Source of the DNA: Chlorokybus atmophyticus
Taxonomy: Eukaryota > Streptophyta > Chlorokybophyceae > Chlorokybales > Chlorokybaceae
DNA: 64,000 bases
Direction of reading: 5' to 3'
NCBI GenBank assembly: GCA_009103225.1
Contig: RHPI01003587.1
Coordinates: forward strand, 4,621 to 68,620
Below are positions 38,245-52,700 of the stretch, piece by piece (the stretch's first letter is position 1; each line of letters begins with the position of its first letter). The notes beneath the pieces are model-generated. The model had not been told where the DNA came from, did not search any database, and saw nothing but the letters and a program-made list of their open reading frames with translations. A program made the translations under genes and the position numbers.

Positions 38245-41019
38245 CTTGACTGCCTCTTCTTGCACTGCTCAAGAACAACTTGCTCACACTCCGCCAGTAG
38301 CAGCTCACTTGCTACCGCAGCAATTGCAATGCAGGTGCACAGACGCCTACAGCCCAGAGCGCACAAACATACACACAAGTACACAGCGCTGCATGCACCT
38401 GCCACAACGGGTGCCGCTGAAGGGAAGTAAGCCTGGAGCGCGAAGCAGCTTGCCAGTAACCGCTTGCAACGACTGAACTTATCCCAACACACCCCGTGTT
38501 TATGTACACTACACTTGGCATGTGCTGACAACTCCTGCGCGTAGGTGCTTGGTATGCCCGCTCCCCCGCCTGCGGTACAGCAAGGGCTGAGTCAACGCGG
38601 AGTAGGCCTGATGGCTGAGTAAAGGGTACACTGAAAAGCACGGAGACAAAGCGGCGCGCAACAGAGAGTGCTCGGTTCGGCGCTTTGATTCGTTCCGTGC
38701 TGTGAAGGCGAGAGACGCGCATAACGCGCGTGACGATATTGGACATTGCAAACATCGGCCTCCAAGGTTAATGAACCATCCACGTCTATGCAGATTGCAT
38801 TGCATTGCGAAAGGTACCATAAAGCATACCAGTAGGTTCAGCCCCTTAAATGCATCCACGACATTGATGCGCGTATAGCATATAAATAGACCATGTCACA
38901 CGTTGACAACACATAAGTATATGTGTTCCACGCAGCTTGCATGACCACTATGAGTATAATAGTGGGGTTGACAAAGAGTTGTGACGTATCATTATTGTCG
39001 AGAGACGATTGCTTGAACATAACATTATTCTGTAATCGTTATGAGTAATACGGTATAATTCTGGAGTCCCTTTTGTAATTGTCCCTTATCCATGGAAGGT
39101 ATTGCAAATGAACCTTTACAAAGGGGGGGGGGGGNAAAGTATATACCTTACGTATATATGAGTCGTAGGGCAAGAAGGGCTAAGCCACCAACGTAGAGTC
39201 TATGGAGAATTTGGCACAAGGTTAGAAATTACATGTGTGCAAAAGAACGTTGAGGGTATTGGCTGCGTGCAACGCATACTACATACATAACGTACACAGC
39301 ACTATGCAAGTTAAACTCGCAGCTGCATGCCACCAATTAGCGCCACCAACAGCATGCATGAAATGCATGGAGAGTGTGGCGGGGAGGGGGCGGGCGTAGC
39401 ACACAGCATAGCACCACATAATCCACAACACACGTGCTTGCTGTTCGTCTCCACGCCTCTACTACCACACCACTTGTTGCCGCACTGTGGACTCAAGCTG
39501 GTTGGTTGGTGCTTGCTGCTACTGCTATTTTAAGCTTCACCACCGGCACGTGGTGAAGAATTGCATTGCACATAAGTCACTTAACATAGTGTAGTGTGAT
39601 GGCTTCAGGTGTAATGTAAGTATGTTGCCTTGCTTTGTTTGCTTGAGTGCTGCTGTTGTTGTTCGTGTGTGTGCACAGATTGCGTATAAAAATGAAAGCT
39701 ACATATGTGCAATATGATGCATTACCTATGCATGGCAATCACACACACGCACCTTGGACTAGACACGACAATAGTATACCGGGCTCAACTACGCCCATAT
39801 TGTCTACTTCTCTCTCCTACTTTAGGATTACAACTACCCCACCCTACTAGTAGTGTATGAGGTTCAGCCCTACCAGACATTATGAAACATGCACATTACC
39901 CAAGGCAAGAGAGATAATGAATCTAAGCGGAGGATATGATATAAGCTAGCCCTACTCCAACCGCACCACATTACATGATCCATGTGCATGGCTCATACAC
40001 AGTGTGCAAATGCATTGCAAGACTAGCTCCCGCACCGTTCTAATAGTAGGTTGCGGTGGGCAAGGCAAGATCTCGCCTTGTCGACACGGCGAAGAGGGGA
40101 ACAACATGCATTTATGTAAATTGCATGTTAGATTAGCATACATGACATATGACACTGGTCGCATACCATTTTAGGCAAGTTATTAATGCCAATTTATTGT
40201 TTGGCATGTTAAACAATCTCGTAATTTAAGACAATGCATAGCGCACATGCTTGGTCATTGTCGTCGTCGTCATCCTTATTGTTATTAACGCGAGGCTAAC
40301 CGCTGCTTTGGCCTCCCCTGCTCCGCTTTGCAAGTATAGCCCCTTCGGGTGTCGACCACCGTCCCAACCAGCCTGCTTTACACATAGTTCCAACCCCCTT
40401 AGCACTAGGGTGGTTGTAATTTGCTGCTTGCGCAATGTCATGCTCTATGTGGATGTTACTGGGGGGCCCCTTTACCATATGCTTAATGCATATGGTACAG
40501 GGCTATATGTTGCCTGTCAATATATGCCGCAACTCTCAAGGGCACTATCGTCTATCATTGTCTTATGTATATCAGAACTAAGACAAAGCGGTTGGAGCGC
40601 AACCCAGTAAAGCACATTGATCGTGCTGTTAGGTAAAGTAAAGTGCAGTAAAGTAAAGTACAGAGCAAGCGAGCTGAATATATGAAAGGTATCATAGATA
40701 TAATTACTTTCAAGTCTTATAAAACGGTTAATATTGGCATAAAAAGAGTAAATAAGTAAAGAATTTAATCAAAGAGTTGCTCAATTACGCTTTAACAATG
40801 CAGTTGGTAATACTAACTTCCTACAACTGCGTTGAGTCTTTTAGATCCTACCACTGCTACATAGTTTTTCAGATAGATGATAATCAACTTTATTCTAGCC
40901 TTATCAGTCCAATTACGGTGACTTGCACGTACAAACCGTTAGCGTAATTAAGTTGAAGCAAATAAGATTATTAATGAATTACATATAATAGACATAAGAG
41001 CTGTGCGAGGCACACACTC
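38245..41019. other. Long intergenic region, no gene seen
   Basis: Upstream of the NIDO/PKD gene. It becomes AT-rich from about 38.8 kb. It holds a poly-G run with one N (39123-39135), a palindrome (40473-40497) and TAAAG-type repeats near 40635-40665. Open frames here are short and featureless. Confidence 0.55.
40473..40497. repeat. Perfect 10-bp inverted repeat
   Basis: Arms taccatatgc and gcatatggta flank a 5-base loop (ttaat). It lies in gene-free sequence. Possibly part of a degraded small element. Confidence 0.5.
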
Positions 41020-41205
41020 GCATGTGTAAGTGCTCAACTCCAATGATCTTGATGCACACCGAGGTAGGGTACATCCTCCCAAAACCTTGTTCCGACGAAG
41101 CATATTGTGGAGTGAGATAGCTGCATAGTGCCTCAGCGGTAAGTAACCTATCAAAGTTGGTGAGTTAATACACTCAATTCACGCACACACACACCCACAC
41201 ACACC

Positions 41206-41290
<85 letters not shown>

Positions 41291-41890
41291 NGCGATAAGG
41301 CATTGCAGGTACAGCAGTGCCATCACATGGCGTTGAGCAGCACCGCCGCAGCCTCACTTGCAAACATATCCGCCCAACAGACAACCAACCCAGGCAACCA
41401 ACCTTCTTCTCATGTTGCAATGAACCAAACCAATAAGTCTCTGAACAGCCAACCAATTTGACTGCTGCGTCTGCGCAGGGTCTCTGCCTTGGTGCGGTTG
41501 TTGTAGAAGCACCTGATGATGGCCGCATCCTGCGTGGTGTGGCTCGCAAACACCAACCAAAGCTGTATGGAGGGCTTGATGCCGGTGCGATGCGACCGGG
41601 TTAGTTGCTTTGTTGTTGCTGAAAACCGATGTTCACTGTATGGGGGAACCCCGCTGCCCTGCTGCTCTTCCACCAGGGGAGTTGTTCACGGGGAGCAAGC
41701 GTCAGTGCTGTTACAGCTTGAGAGGCAACGCGTGCTGCTATGCGGGCATCTTGACGTACGGGCTTCATGCTGGCTTGCTACTCAACGGTTGTGCGGGTGG
41801 TATTCAAGGCGCTCATGCTGTTGTGGGTGACTGAGACGGTCATGGTCTGGACTTTCAGGTGCTGTAACGACAGATCCCTTCTGCCTGCAC
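41020..41890 (-). pseudogene. Decayed duplicate of the NIDO/PKD gene 3' end
   Basis: Sequence matches exons 8-11 and the introns of the gene at 34682-36049, in the same order and strand: the PKD exon near 41790-41885, the exon reading GIKPSIQLWLVFASH near 41480-41610, the ADMFASEAAAVLLNAM exon near 41325-41373, and the terminal exon ending at acceptor 41120. The PKD-exon copy is frameshifted and has stop codons, and the short exon copy hits TGA directly after NAM where the parent continues. No NIDO part is present. Similarity extends into flanking intron sequence to about 41950, so it arose by DNA-level duplication and not retrocopying. Confidence 0.8.
41211..41289. repeat. (GA)n microsatellite in the duplicate
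   Basis: GA tract followed by an N at 41291, at the same intron position as the 568-bp tract in the parent gene, so the repeat predates the duplication. Confidence 0.95.
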
Positions 41891-42109
41891 ATGAAACTTG
41901 TTGGCTGCAAGCGCTCCCACCGAGGTAGTTTACTTGCAGGCAAGCACGTTCGGTACGGACAGCACCAAGACTTGGGTCCTAAGGCAGTTAGTCAGCTGCC
42001 ACACTCAGCAAACGTACCTCATGCGCAGCTTGCGGTGTGGAAGCCTAAAACTTTGGGGTAGCCAGTACTTGTGCTGTGAGCAGTAGACTTGTCGCTTGTT
42101 GCGCATGTA

Positions 42110-43288
42110 CTACCGAGCTTGCTCAAGTGCTGCATACAAAGGCAACTCTAAGCAAACCACATTCTTGCTGCGCTCCAGGCTCAGCAACCTACCTACCTTG
42201 TTCAAGTTTCTGGTTGTGCTCGTACTCTTGAAGCTGCAGCATGAACGAGGGGTTTGGTTCCGCAGAGTGCCGAACAGTCCTCACAGAGGCCAACGCATCT
42301 TGCAGTGTCATGTGCTGGCACTTTATAAGGTATGCCATTACAATAGTCACACTGCACAACGGAGCCACCTCTTCAGCATGTGCGCAGCGGCAAAAAGCAT
42401 GTCTTGTGAAGCTATAGTCTTCAGCAAGCAGGAGGAATACATCTCGCATTCAAAGGCTGCAAGCTGACATACCTTCTGGATCTGCCAGCATAGCAGTGGA
42501 CCAGTATATTGCCCTTCAACCGCGCTTCGTCGATGAACTTGCATGCGGCATCAAAGTGCTCGTTGATGCGCGTGGAGACCGCATCCAACACTGCCGAGTT
42601 AAGTTGAAACCAGCACATGAGTAACGGTACAACGTCATCTGTTAGGCGTGACAGGCGTCATTGTTGTCACTGGCATCATATGTGTGTCGCGTACGAGTAC
42701 CATGCAACAGTGCGTCAAGCACTTGTTTAACTGCATTTGCGCAGATGAGCTTGTGCAGTTGTGCGAGCGAGCACTTGAGGGCGCATGTTGGGTTCAGCTG
42801 TTGCGCGGTGGACACACCTGGTATGACCATGTGCTCACATCCAGGTAGCTTCAGCTTTCTTTCTACCATGACAGTCACAACATGCGTGATGTTGAGCTTC
42901 CTTAACACAGTGATGTTCCTGACTGCTCCCACTGCACTAAGGTAGAGGCCCTGCACAGAGTCAGCGAGTCAATGGTCAGCTTTGTTTTTGCGCAATGGAC
43001 AAGATTGTCTTCGTGATGTAGGTTGACAGGCACCAACAGTTCGCAACCATGTGCGCTGCTATCAAGTCACAGTGCATACATGCACACAGCGCAACTGGTA
43101 TAAGACATGAAGCCTGCCACAGCATGCCAAAATAAGGTCCGAAGCGCATATTTGCATGCTCGGTTGTCAAAGTGAACTGCAACTATTTCAGATGCCGCTA
43201 CACCGGAACTGTGCCACGGCGTACACACATAGTAATAGAGGTGGGTGCATATGCGCACGGGGTGGTGTGTTTGGGGGGGGGGGGGGGN

Positions 43289-43333
<45 letters not shown>

Positions 43334-43777
43334 CTCGTGGATTGTCTTTGGTACTTCTGCAACCCTAAACTCTGTGTTGCAAGCATATCACGCAACTAAC
43401 AGATGCAACTCGTTACGTCTGCGCTACCTCGTGCGCTCTGCTGCAGGTGACTGACCAATGACTGCAATAATACAGCTTGTACTCTCTTTTGCAAGTGGTA
43501 TTACTTGTCACTCGTAGTTTGTACTGTAATGTTGCTGCAGCAACATTGTTGCTGACGATGTTGCTGTAGCAATATTCTACAAACTCTCTACAAGTGCATG
43601 AGTTTACACACAATCAGCAGGTGGGTAAGCTAGCCCCCTCACCGGTATAACGGCAACAGGGACTTTCCAGCCGCTGCCCAGCACAGGCCGGCGGGCGGTC
43701 ATAGTTCCAGCTGCAACAACGGTAGCATGTCCTGCCTCGCCGTCCGTGTTGTCGTTGCTACCACCATCGTCCTCCAT
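42110..43777 (-). CDS. Dual-specificity protein phosphatase
   Basis: Five exons: 43643-43777, 42818-42950, 42473-42590, 42197-42351, 42110-42129, giving 186 residues with consistent phases. The small single-domain size is typical of atypical DSPs, which dephosphorylate Ser/Thr and Tyr. The fold is recognisable from VAVIPGLYLSAVGAVRN (start of the domain), LNITHVVTV, HFDAACKFIDEA, the P-loop VHCYAGRSRS with catalytic Cys122 and Arg128, then TIVMAYLIKCQHMTLQDAL and PNPSFMLQLQEYE. The N-terminal 40 residues are acidic/Gly-rich and unconserved. Intron 1 contains a poly-G run with an N. The substrate cannot be inferred. Confidence 0.88.
43273..43333. repeat. Poly-G run with one N in DSP intron 1
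   Basis: G homopolymer with an unresolved base at 43288. Same class as the gap-associated poly-G runs elsewhere in the window. Confidence 0.9.
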
Positions 43778-46700
43778 GCTGAAGACACCCACCACCACTC
43801 TGTACGTTGCAACGAAACCTGAAGCCTACCACCGCCGCCGCCTCCTCCTCATAACATCAACAACATCGACGCCAACGCCCCTACCGTAACAACAACAACA
43901 ACTTCCACCGCTGCCGTCGCTGCCGCGGACGCTGACAACGCTGCCGAGCTTTTTGAGGCGGTGGGCGGCAGCGAGGTTGCTGGCGGCGGCGGCGGCACGT
44001 GGCGTGCCTGTAGAGGTGAAGCGTTCGTCGCTGCTACGCATTGCTTGCAACCTTGGTGGTTGGGCGGGCAGGCACCCGCCTGCAGTGGGTCAGCTCGCCA
44101 GCTGACCAGCTAAGCAGCTGGCTTTGTGAAGTGTTGGCCGGAAGCAAGTAAGCAAGCAGCAGCGTACCCAAACAGCGGTGTTCGGGCTAGCTGCTGTCTG
44201 CATGCAGATACCACTTGTTGCGGCAGCTCGCAGGTTAGCTACCGCTGAATCCAACAGTCAACGTCGGGTCACCGGCTGCGCATGTGATGCTGGCTGCTTG
44301 AGACTAGCGCAGCTGCCATGGCATTGAAGAGACACCAAGCGTAGCCAACACAGATCAGAACTACGAAGACGTCTCAGATCAGAACTCTAAACTCATAAGC
44401 GTCTGGCCAGTGGCGTAGCCCAGCACAGCTTGAAGGTGCGTGTATGCTTCTGCTTGTGTGCTTTGTTGTTGCTCCCAGCGCCGAGCAAGGTGATCCGGGG
44501 ATGCGGCCAACCGAAAGGTCGCTGTTGGTTGAGGGTATACTCTGTTAGGGTGGCTGTGAGAGGGCTCTCGTGTAGGCCTGCGGTAGCGAACCATTACAGC
44601 TAGCGTGGCCAGCACACAAGTTGATCTGGGACTGTTGCTGTTGCCATGGTAACAATCTGAAGGCTTGTTAGTGGACTCACTTCATGACGGCATATCTGGG
44701 TATTGTTTGCTATAACAAAGGCCTGACACCTTGGAGCTTAGTCCAACAGCTTGCTCAATTACCCTGGAGTTGCTGCAGTTGGTTAGAGCTTAGGTTTAAC
44801 CTGTGGGATGCTGACCGGCTAGGCACATTTCACCCCATTGCCTGGTAGTTTGGTGCGCTTTTGTGGTGTGTGCTTGATGTGTTACTGAACGAGTTTGTGC
44901 TTGCTTGTTTGCATTTACTCGCAGACAGGAGTTTCGTATGTGCTTGATGCGGAGGTTGGAAAAGTTTGGTATGCATATCACACTCTACCATAAGCATGCG
45001 CATGTCACTTACAAGCAGGAGATCAAAGATACAATGCATGGCGCCCATATTAGCGAAGCTACGGTTGCAATTGCAAAGACAACAAAGGTTTGCATAGGGC
45101 GTGCAAGTTAAGAGGTTTATCCAACGCAGTGTCATAAAGACTGAGTCGGTCTTTGTGACTGGTTTTGCCTTTCGTACCCATATCTATCTAAACTATCTGT
45201 CACAGTAGAAACATAACAAAATGTATGATGCAGGTGTTTGGCTACGATTGCATCTCTTTGCAAACTTGCTAATAATGAATAGTGTGCACACGGGGCAGGT
45301 AGCCCTGTTGCTCAATCATTGCGTAAGCACGTGCGAGTGCAGCTTGCATATGTTGGACCACTTTTTGTTGCCTACGTCTGAGGGAAATGTTATTCATTGT
45401 CTAGCAGTGCTTGCAAACAACACTTGCATGATATTGCTCTTTAATGGCACTGATGGGTGTCATGCGTCGACTTTCATTGATGCACCATCAAGTTTATGCT
45501 TACTCTCACGTATCGTTCGGCACGAATGGAAGCATTAGGAAGTTATAAATTAAAAGCTCTCTTCTACCCTATGACCATGCCTCCCCCCCCCACCCACTAG
45601 GTGTGGCACACTGCGGTCCACCGCGCAATCAACCACACCTTTACCACTGCCAACCGCCTTAACATCAACCATATTAAGAAATATGGATTACGTATTGCTG
45701 TACAATGCGCGCTCTCAAGCCTATTCAAGTTAGCTTCTAATAACACGTGCTGATATCAACTTGTATATATCTTGAAGATATATTCAGGAGAGCGCATTAT
45801 ACAGCAATACATGCGGTAAACGCATGGCATCCCAACCGCTTAACAGCTGTGAATAAATAAGCATGCGCATATATATGTACCATAGTTGGCGTTTTGATTT
45901 TACCTATAAACATACTCTCCTTTCCAACATTTGTGATAATGTAGCATCAAATTAAACTCATTATAAAACAGTTGCTAGTGCTAAACGGCGCGTAGCATGT
46001 ATTCAATACATATTGATTATATTGTGATTAACAGATAGTTGGTAGGTTATAAAAGTGTAATGTACACTATTGTTACCGACTATGTCAACATTGTAAATAC
46101 TGTACAAAAACTTTGTGTGACATTGACGGTAAGCACGCGCGCGCTAACAAAACGGTCTTATGGGTTGCAAGTAAAAGCATGCATCATCATGTCAAGTTGG
46201 ATCAATGTATTATTCCCTTGCTATAAGAGTGATTGACGTTTATCAATGGTTTTTCCCTTGCAACAGCATGCATGCATGTTATGTAGCTTATCTTGTACTC
46301 TGACGTATCGTATTTGTGCGAATACAAAACCCCCTTTGGACCCCTTAGCACAACACCCCCGGGGGCGGGGTTCGCATAAATACGGTAGTTGGGCCACCAG
46401 CACGCCCGATCCACAGAACACAAGGGGATTCGCTCACATCGAGGGACTCTTATACCGCGGGCTGCAGTTTCCTGCCCGTGCCGTGCCGTGAAGTCGCCCG
46501 TTGGACCGCCCCGCCACAAACCAGTCCAGCGGCACGTGACGGAGGGCGAGAATACCGGTAGGCAGCAGGCGCCCGGGGAGGACATGACCGACATTGCCGC
46601 CAAGCGGGGGAGATGACCGCGGGGGTCGCCGCCAGGGCAGAGATGGGCGACGCCAAGGGGCGGGGGCAGGGGCGCACGCTCCAATGCTGAGGGACCTCCC

Positions 46701-46782
46701 CCCTGAAATGAGGCGACGGCGGCGCGCCGCCCCCTCCGTGGGCACGGGGGCGGCGCCCAGGGGAGCGATTAGGGTTACCACA
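43778..46782. other. Long divergent intergenic region
   Basis: Lies between the phosphatase start (-) and the giant LamG gene start (+). It includes a perfect 8-bp inverted repeat at 44088-44107, an inverted-repeat element at 45692-45810, and a GC-rich stretch at 46350-46782 that is probably the promoter and 5' leader of the giant gene. A minus-strand frame near 43826-44050 (Ala/Gly/Arg-rich) could be a leader of the phosphatase gene but is unsupported. Confidence 0.5.
45692..45810. repeat. Inverted-repeat (MITE-like) element
   Basis: Arms 45692-45716 and 45788-45810 are inverted complements (GTATTGCTGTA[C/T]AATGCGC...TCTC) with few mismatches, around 71 bp of AT-rich sequence that includes a second small palindrome (atatcttgaagatat). 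It has no coding capacity. Structure suggests a small non-autonomous DNA element or a structured RNA. Confidence 0.5.
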
Positions 46783-49700
46783 ATGGCGGCGATGACGGCG
46801 ATGGTGGTGCTGTTGGTGCTGCCTTTCATGGCAGCTGCAGCAGGTGAGAAAAGGTTTTACTGGTTGACTGAAGTTAGTTACTTGCATTGGTTTAGCCAGC
46901 CAGGAAAATCTTCAACAACCCATGGGCTTGGTCAACCACAACACAAAAGCAACCGCATCACACAATAAGCAATGGGGCAGTGTTTCAACATCATCGCGCA
47001 AATCGAATATCCACAACGACGCCGCAGCAACACTAGTAACACATACTCAATGCAACGTACATTACTTACTGTGCTTTTAGTTTGCCACGAACAAGGCAAC
47101 GATTATCTTGCCAACGTAATGTTTGTGAAGTGCATTGTGACAGTCAGGTAGACATTGCTTCTGAACTTAGTTTACTGTTGTTTCAACACAATGGGGTACG
47201 TGTCTCGGGGTTGGCCATCCACGGAAGACTATCAATTTTTGGGCTTAGACTACAACGCAGGGGCAACCACAACACAATAATTGCTAATGTGTTGTTTGAA
47301 CACCACTGTGTAGTTAGAAACAACACACTGATGTCAATGCACTCAATACAGAGTGAATAGCTTCTGTGCTGTAAAACGTACATACGCAGCTGCAATCGTT
47401 ATCTCTACAAAGTGTGGTGATATAGTCACGTATCAATGCCTTTGTGAGTGTCACAGCATAGAAGCAATGATTACCTCCGTTACAGTCTTTCATACACCTA
47501 CATACATAAGTAGCTACAGAAGTTCAGATTTCACTCAGTCTGCAGCAGATTTGCCAAAGTGAGCTTGCAACCTTCCGTTTCAATATGGCACAAACACACA
47601 TCCTCAAGAGCCAAGTAGTAGATACGCAATTGGTAGGCCTTGGTACACCTAAGTTGTGATGACACGTACTCCTGGTGTTGAAGTTTATTCCAAACTCCAA
47701 GGCAACAGTCTCACGCATGACATATCGACCTTGGTTTACGCAATGCTCAAGCACTAGATCAGGTGGTTTCCATCATTGACACCAGCCAATGCATCAGTGT
47801 CCGTGTCACCATGCCTGCGTGCTGGCCTCGTGTGTACATGTGCATTCTGCATCTTGATACCACACATGGTCACATATGCATCTCATGTGGTGATGTGCAT
47901 TGTGTCACCAGCCGACTTGCAAGGCCCATCGTTGTTGGACTCGATGATGTCGGAGGAGGCTTCGGGTTCACTTCGCGGCGTGCCGAGCTCCCTGCGCAAC
48001 ATGCTGCTGTACGCGCAGCATCTTGCCGACGGGGGCGGGAGCGAGCGTGATGGTGTGGTCGTATCGGGCGGCGTTCGCACGCACCAACACCAACAACAAG
48101 ATGGAGGAAGGAAGCTGCTCGCGCCGGGAGATGACACAGGGATGGGTTGCGGATTCTATGACGTCTTCTATGAGGGGTGCATGCCCTGCTTTTACGGGTA
48201 GGTTGTTGTCGCTAGTCAGGTCCGCATACTACCAGTCTACACAATGTGGGTGCTTGTAATACATCAATCACAACATCATCATGTGAACGTGTATGTGACT
48301 GATTTGCAGGCCTGCGGCGTGTGTGCCTTCGGGGACGTTCTACGATGAGTTTGCAGACTTCTATCAAGGCGAGGTGCGCGAGTCCTCCACCACCACGTAC
48401 GAGGACTCCTTCACCGACCCAACTGGTTTCGCCTTCGGTGACCGTTCAGCCTCCAGCCTGTCACCTGTGTATTGGTCCCGCCGCACGCCCGCAGTTACGC
48501 CTTCGGGCGAGCCTTATCTCGGCCACGTCCCCGCACACACACACCTCGACATGGGCGTCACACAACTCCCGTCCAGTCCCGCGCAAGTGAAGCTGTCGTT
48601 TGAGCTTGTTGTTGTTGGCGGCGTGAGCAGCGTGACTGATGTTGTTGTGGAGCTTCTGGGTGAGGAAGGCGGGATGGCTGTGTTGGTGGCCGAGTCGAAA
48701 GAGTACGTGTCGAGACATGTGTTGGGCACCCCGTCGTATCGGTACGAGTACTGGTTCAACCACACGGGATCCAACATGCGCGTGCGCTTCACCGCGGTGG
48801 AGATGGACGAGGACGCAACGTGGGGTCTAGACAACGTGTCGCTGCGCACGCTCGTTGAGAACAACGCGCCCGAGGTGATGGACAGAGACATCCACACGCT
48901 GCCAGACCAACCCGCCACAATCGAGCTGCGTGGCTTCGACGAGGAGTGTGACAACCTCGATTTCGTCATTACGAGTCTCCCAACAGAAGGACGCCTCTTT
49001 TTCTGCGACTGCGAGTCCATATGGAGCGAAGCCCTCACACCCAACATGTTGCCGGCAGTGGTGCCGGGCCCGTGCCAACGTGTGGTTTATGCGCCTAGGG
49101 CAGACTCACCATCGGTCACAACCAACTCTGTCCCCTTCGACACGTTCACATACAAGGCCATTGACTCACTCTCACTGTCTTCTCCGGCCGGGTGGATTCG
49201 CATCTATGTGGAAGCGGACAACACGCCCACGCCAGTTGCTGGTGTGGAGGGCTACGCGTTGGCTTTTGATGGCATCGATGACGTGTTGAGCATCGCACGC
49301 ACACCCGCCACGCTCTCGTCATACTCGTCATTTACGGCTGAGCTGCGCTTCAAGCCCGCGGGCGATATCGGCGAATCCATGGCCACATTGATGTCGAGGG
49401 TGGGGTCCTTTGCGCTGCGGATATCGCAGGTGGGTGGTATTGGCTTTGAGCTCATCACCGAGGTGGACACGCTCTCTTCGTGGAGCTTTGCATTGTACAA
49501 CGATAGGTTGTGGCACCACGCTGCGTTGACCTTCAATGGCACTGTGGCTGCGCTGTATGTTGACGGCGAGTTGATTGCAAGTGCGGAGAGTGACAGTGAT
49601 ACGGTCATCCTGGCTTCTGACATCGGCATCACGGTTGGTGCGGACTCCAACAGCACACACGCAGGCGTGAACAGCGCCTTCCAGGGCCACATCGATGAGA

Positions 49701-52700
49701 TCAGGCTGTGGTCCGTGGCTTTGAGTGGCGAGAAGGTGGCTGCATTGTTCAACTACACAACAACGTTGTCTGGGACAGAGGAGGGTCTCATAACCTACTT
49801 GCCTTGCAACGACAACACGTACACGTCGCCCGTGGTGTACGACAGCACTCCCGCACGCAACGATGGCTTTCTGGGCCTGCTAAACCGCGACGGGTACTCG
49901 GATGGCGTGTCCACGCGCTTCCCGGCGTACGTGGCTTCCACAGCGGTGTTTGGCAACATTGTGGAGACGGTTGAAGACACCCCTGTTGTGATCACGCTAC
50001 ACGGCGGTCGGCCTAACGGCGGGGTCACGTTCGACATCGCCACGCTCCCGCTGTCGGGTAAGCTGTATCAGAGCGACGGCATGAGCAAGGGGAGGTTGAT
50101 ATCAAGCTCGCCGTGGCCAATCAAGACCCGTTATGTTGTGTACGAACCCGACGTGGGCCTCAGTGGCGCCCCGCTCGACATCTTCAAGTACCAGGCTTAC
50201 GACGGGGAGGAGTTCTCGTATCGACAAGGCGTCGTTATCAACGTCATCTCGAGGAACAGCCCACCCACCCTCACCACGCCCGTGTTCAACGTATACATTA
50301 CTCTCAACACGCCCAAGCGCATCAACCTGTTTGCCACCGACACCGACTCCCCCACACCAACATTCATGGTCACGCGCTTGCCTGCGCGCGGGTGGTTGAG
50401 GCAGGCCAACTGGACGGGTGCGGCGTACGTGCCAACATCAGATCTCATCACCTCGGTCAACACGCCTGTGACCAACGCTAACGGGAAGCTATTCTACATC
50501 ACATCTGGCGACACGGCTGATCTTGGCAATGAGGCGTATGACACCTTTGGCTACGTTGCCGTGGACACCGCGGGCGCGCAGTCCAACGAGGGTATTGTCA
50601 ACGTGTTGTTTTCCAATGATGACGCCCCGCCCGCACTCGTGGCGGGAGAAGCGGGATACGCACTGCGCTTCAACGGCGAGCGCGACGAGCTCAACTTAGG
50701 TGAACTACCGTCGAACACAACATCTGTCACGTACGAGATATGGTTCCGCACATCTGCACTCCCGTCTGAGACACGCATGGTGCTGATGAGCGCCGGCCCA
50801 CACGTTCTGCAGTGGACCAAAGCACAGGGCCTTGTGTTCTCTGTGGGAAACATTGCCACCATTGCTAGCTTTGACACCTTCAACGACGGGGCGTGGCACC
50901 ACGTGTCTGCATCTGCCACCCGCGACAACATCTCCCTCGTCGTTGACGGGCAGAGCATTGGCTTCTCTCGCATCTCGAGCGAGGTGTCCAACATAGGTCC
51001 TGTTGTCTTGCGCGTGGGTGCGGATGAAGATAGGGTCGAGGGCACGTTCTTCAGCGGGGTCGTGGACGAGGTAAGGGTGTGGTCGATGCCACGCAACGCC
51101 AGCGAGGTGGCTTCGGACATGCGCACGCCGCTGCGCAACACCACGTGGGGACTCGTGCATTATTTCAGGTTGAACGAGGCGCAGGGTTCCACCGCGTGGG
51201 ACTGCGCTCGCTCGCTCCCCGTGAGTGAGGCCCTCGGCTTCAACGGCATGGCTTCCACGCAACCCGAGTGGATCCCGTCCACCGCACCCATCAATAATGT
51301 TGTCCACGCTGTCGAGGAGGAAGATGTTGTTATTCAACTTGCCGGCTACATGTCCGAGACGGAATCGTATCCTTCTGTTGTTGTCATGGTGCTTCCAGTC
51401 AATGGCACGCTGTACGCCGCGCACACGGACACGCACGGCGTGCGCACGCGCGGGGATGAGATCCTCTTTGCACCGTTCGCTCTCAGCGGCATGCATGTGG
51501 TGTACAACTCTGGACACGGCTACGGCAGCGACTACGACACGTTCACGTATGTCACAAGCGACGCGGAAGGCATCCCATTCTGGAAGCGACACTTCTACAG
51601 CGCAGATGACGGCGAGGGCGAGATTGAGGGCGATGAGGCGCTCTCATACGCACAAGTGGTCACCATCAATGTGCAGTTTCATGAAGCCATCATCCAGGTG
51701 GACCCCTTTGAGGGTGTTGACGATGATGACCAACATACTGCCCACATCACGCCCGAGAGGCCTATCGCCAGCAGCGCGTCCTATGCTCTGCTCTTTGACG
51801 GCGTTGATGACGTGGCTGTGTTTGGCCCCTATGCTGCTTGCAACTTGACAGAGTCAGCCACCTTTGCTCTCTGGATGAAGACAAATGTGTCATGCGCGGA
51901 TGCGGTCACGGTGGTGTTGTCGGCGGGACCGTACGCCCTTGTGTGTTCAAAGATATACGGCCTCGCATTTGTCGCGAACAACAAGACGGCCGCCAGCTAC
52001 ACTTTCATCAACGACGACAAGTGGCACTTTGTTATTGGCGCTTTTGATGGCATGAGTGCCAACATTGCCGTCGATGGTGTGGCGTATGAGGAGATGGCGG
52101 GTATTACGTTGGTTTCCAGCCATGCGGACCTCATCACGGTCGGGCAAGGTGTACACGCCGGAGACGCGTTCAATGGCATCATTGACGAGTTCAGCATATG
52201 GAACAGCGTGGACGCGCCATCAGTGGTCACAAATGTGTCACTCAACAACAAGCGCACGCTCATGGGCAATGAGATTGGGTTGCAAGGCTACTGGCGATTC
52301 AACAGCGTGTTGGGTTCGCTGCTCGAAAGCGAGGCCCCGTTGCCAGCGGGCACTCTGCCTGAGGACATGCACAAGGGTGTAGGTGGTGATGTGGACACGC
52401 AGCCCGACAGCATCGCCTCCACGCTGCATGTATCAACCCTTGTATTGCTGATGGAGAACACGGAGGCCAAGCTTCGCCTCGTGGCGGGTAGCGTGTACGA
52501 GGACGTGCCGGATATCAAGGTCATTGCGCTGCCAAGAAACGGGAGACTGCTGATATCGCCTTCGGGCCGCACTCTGCCCCGCAACATGCGCGTGCCTGCG
52601 TTGACAAACATCACGTATGTGCCCGACAGGGACTTCAGCGGCAACGACAGCTTCATCTATGTCGTTGATGATGGGAGGGACGTGTCTGCACCCGAGAAGG

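Noticed and set aside
46434-46887. Minus-strand frame with a hydrophobic start near 46829
   Set aside because: It overlaps the GC-rich leader and first exon of the giant gene. The plus-strand signal-peptide exon joins in phase to the next exons, so the minus frame is a shadow.
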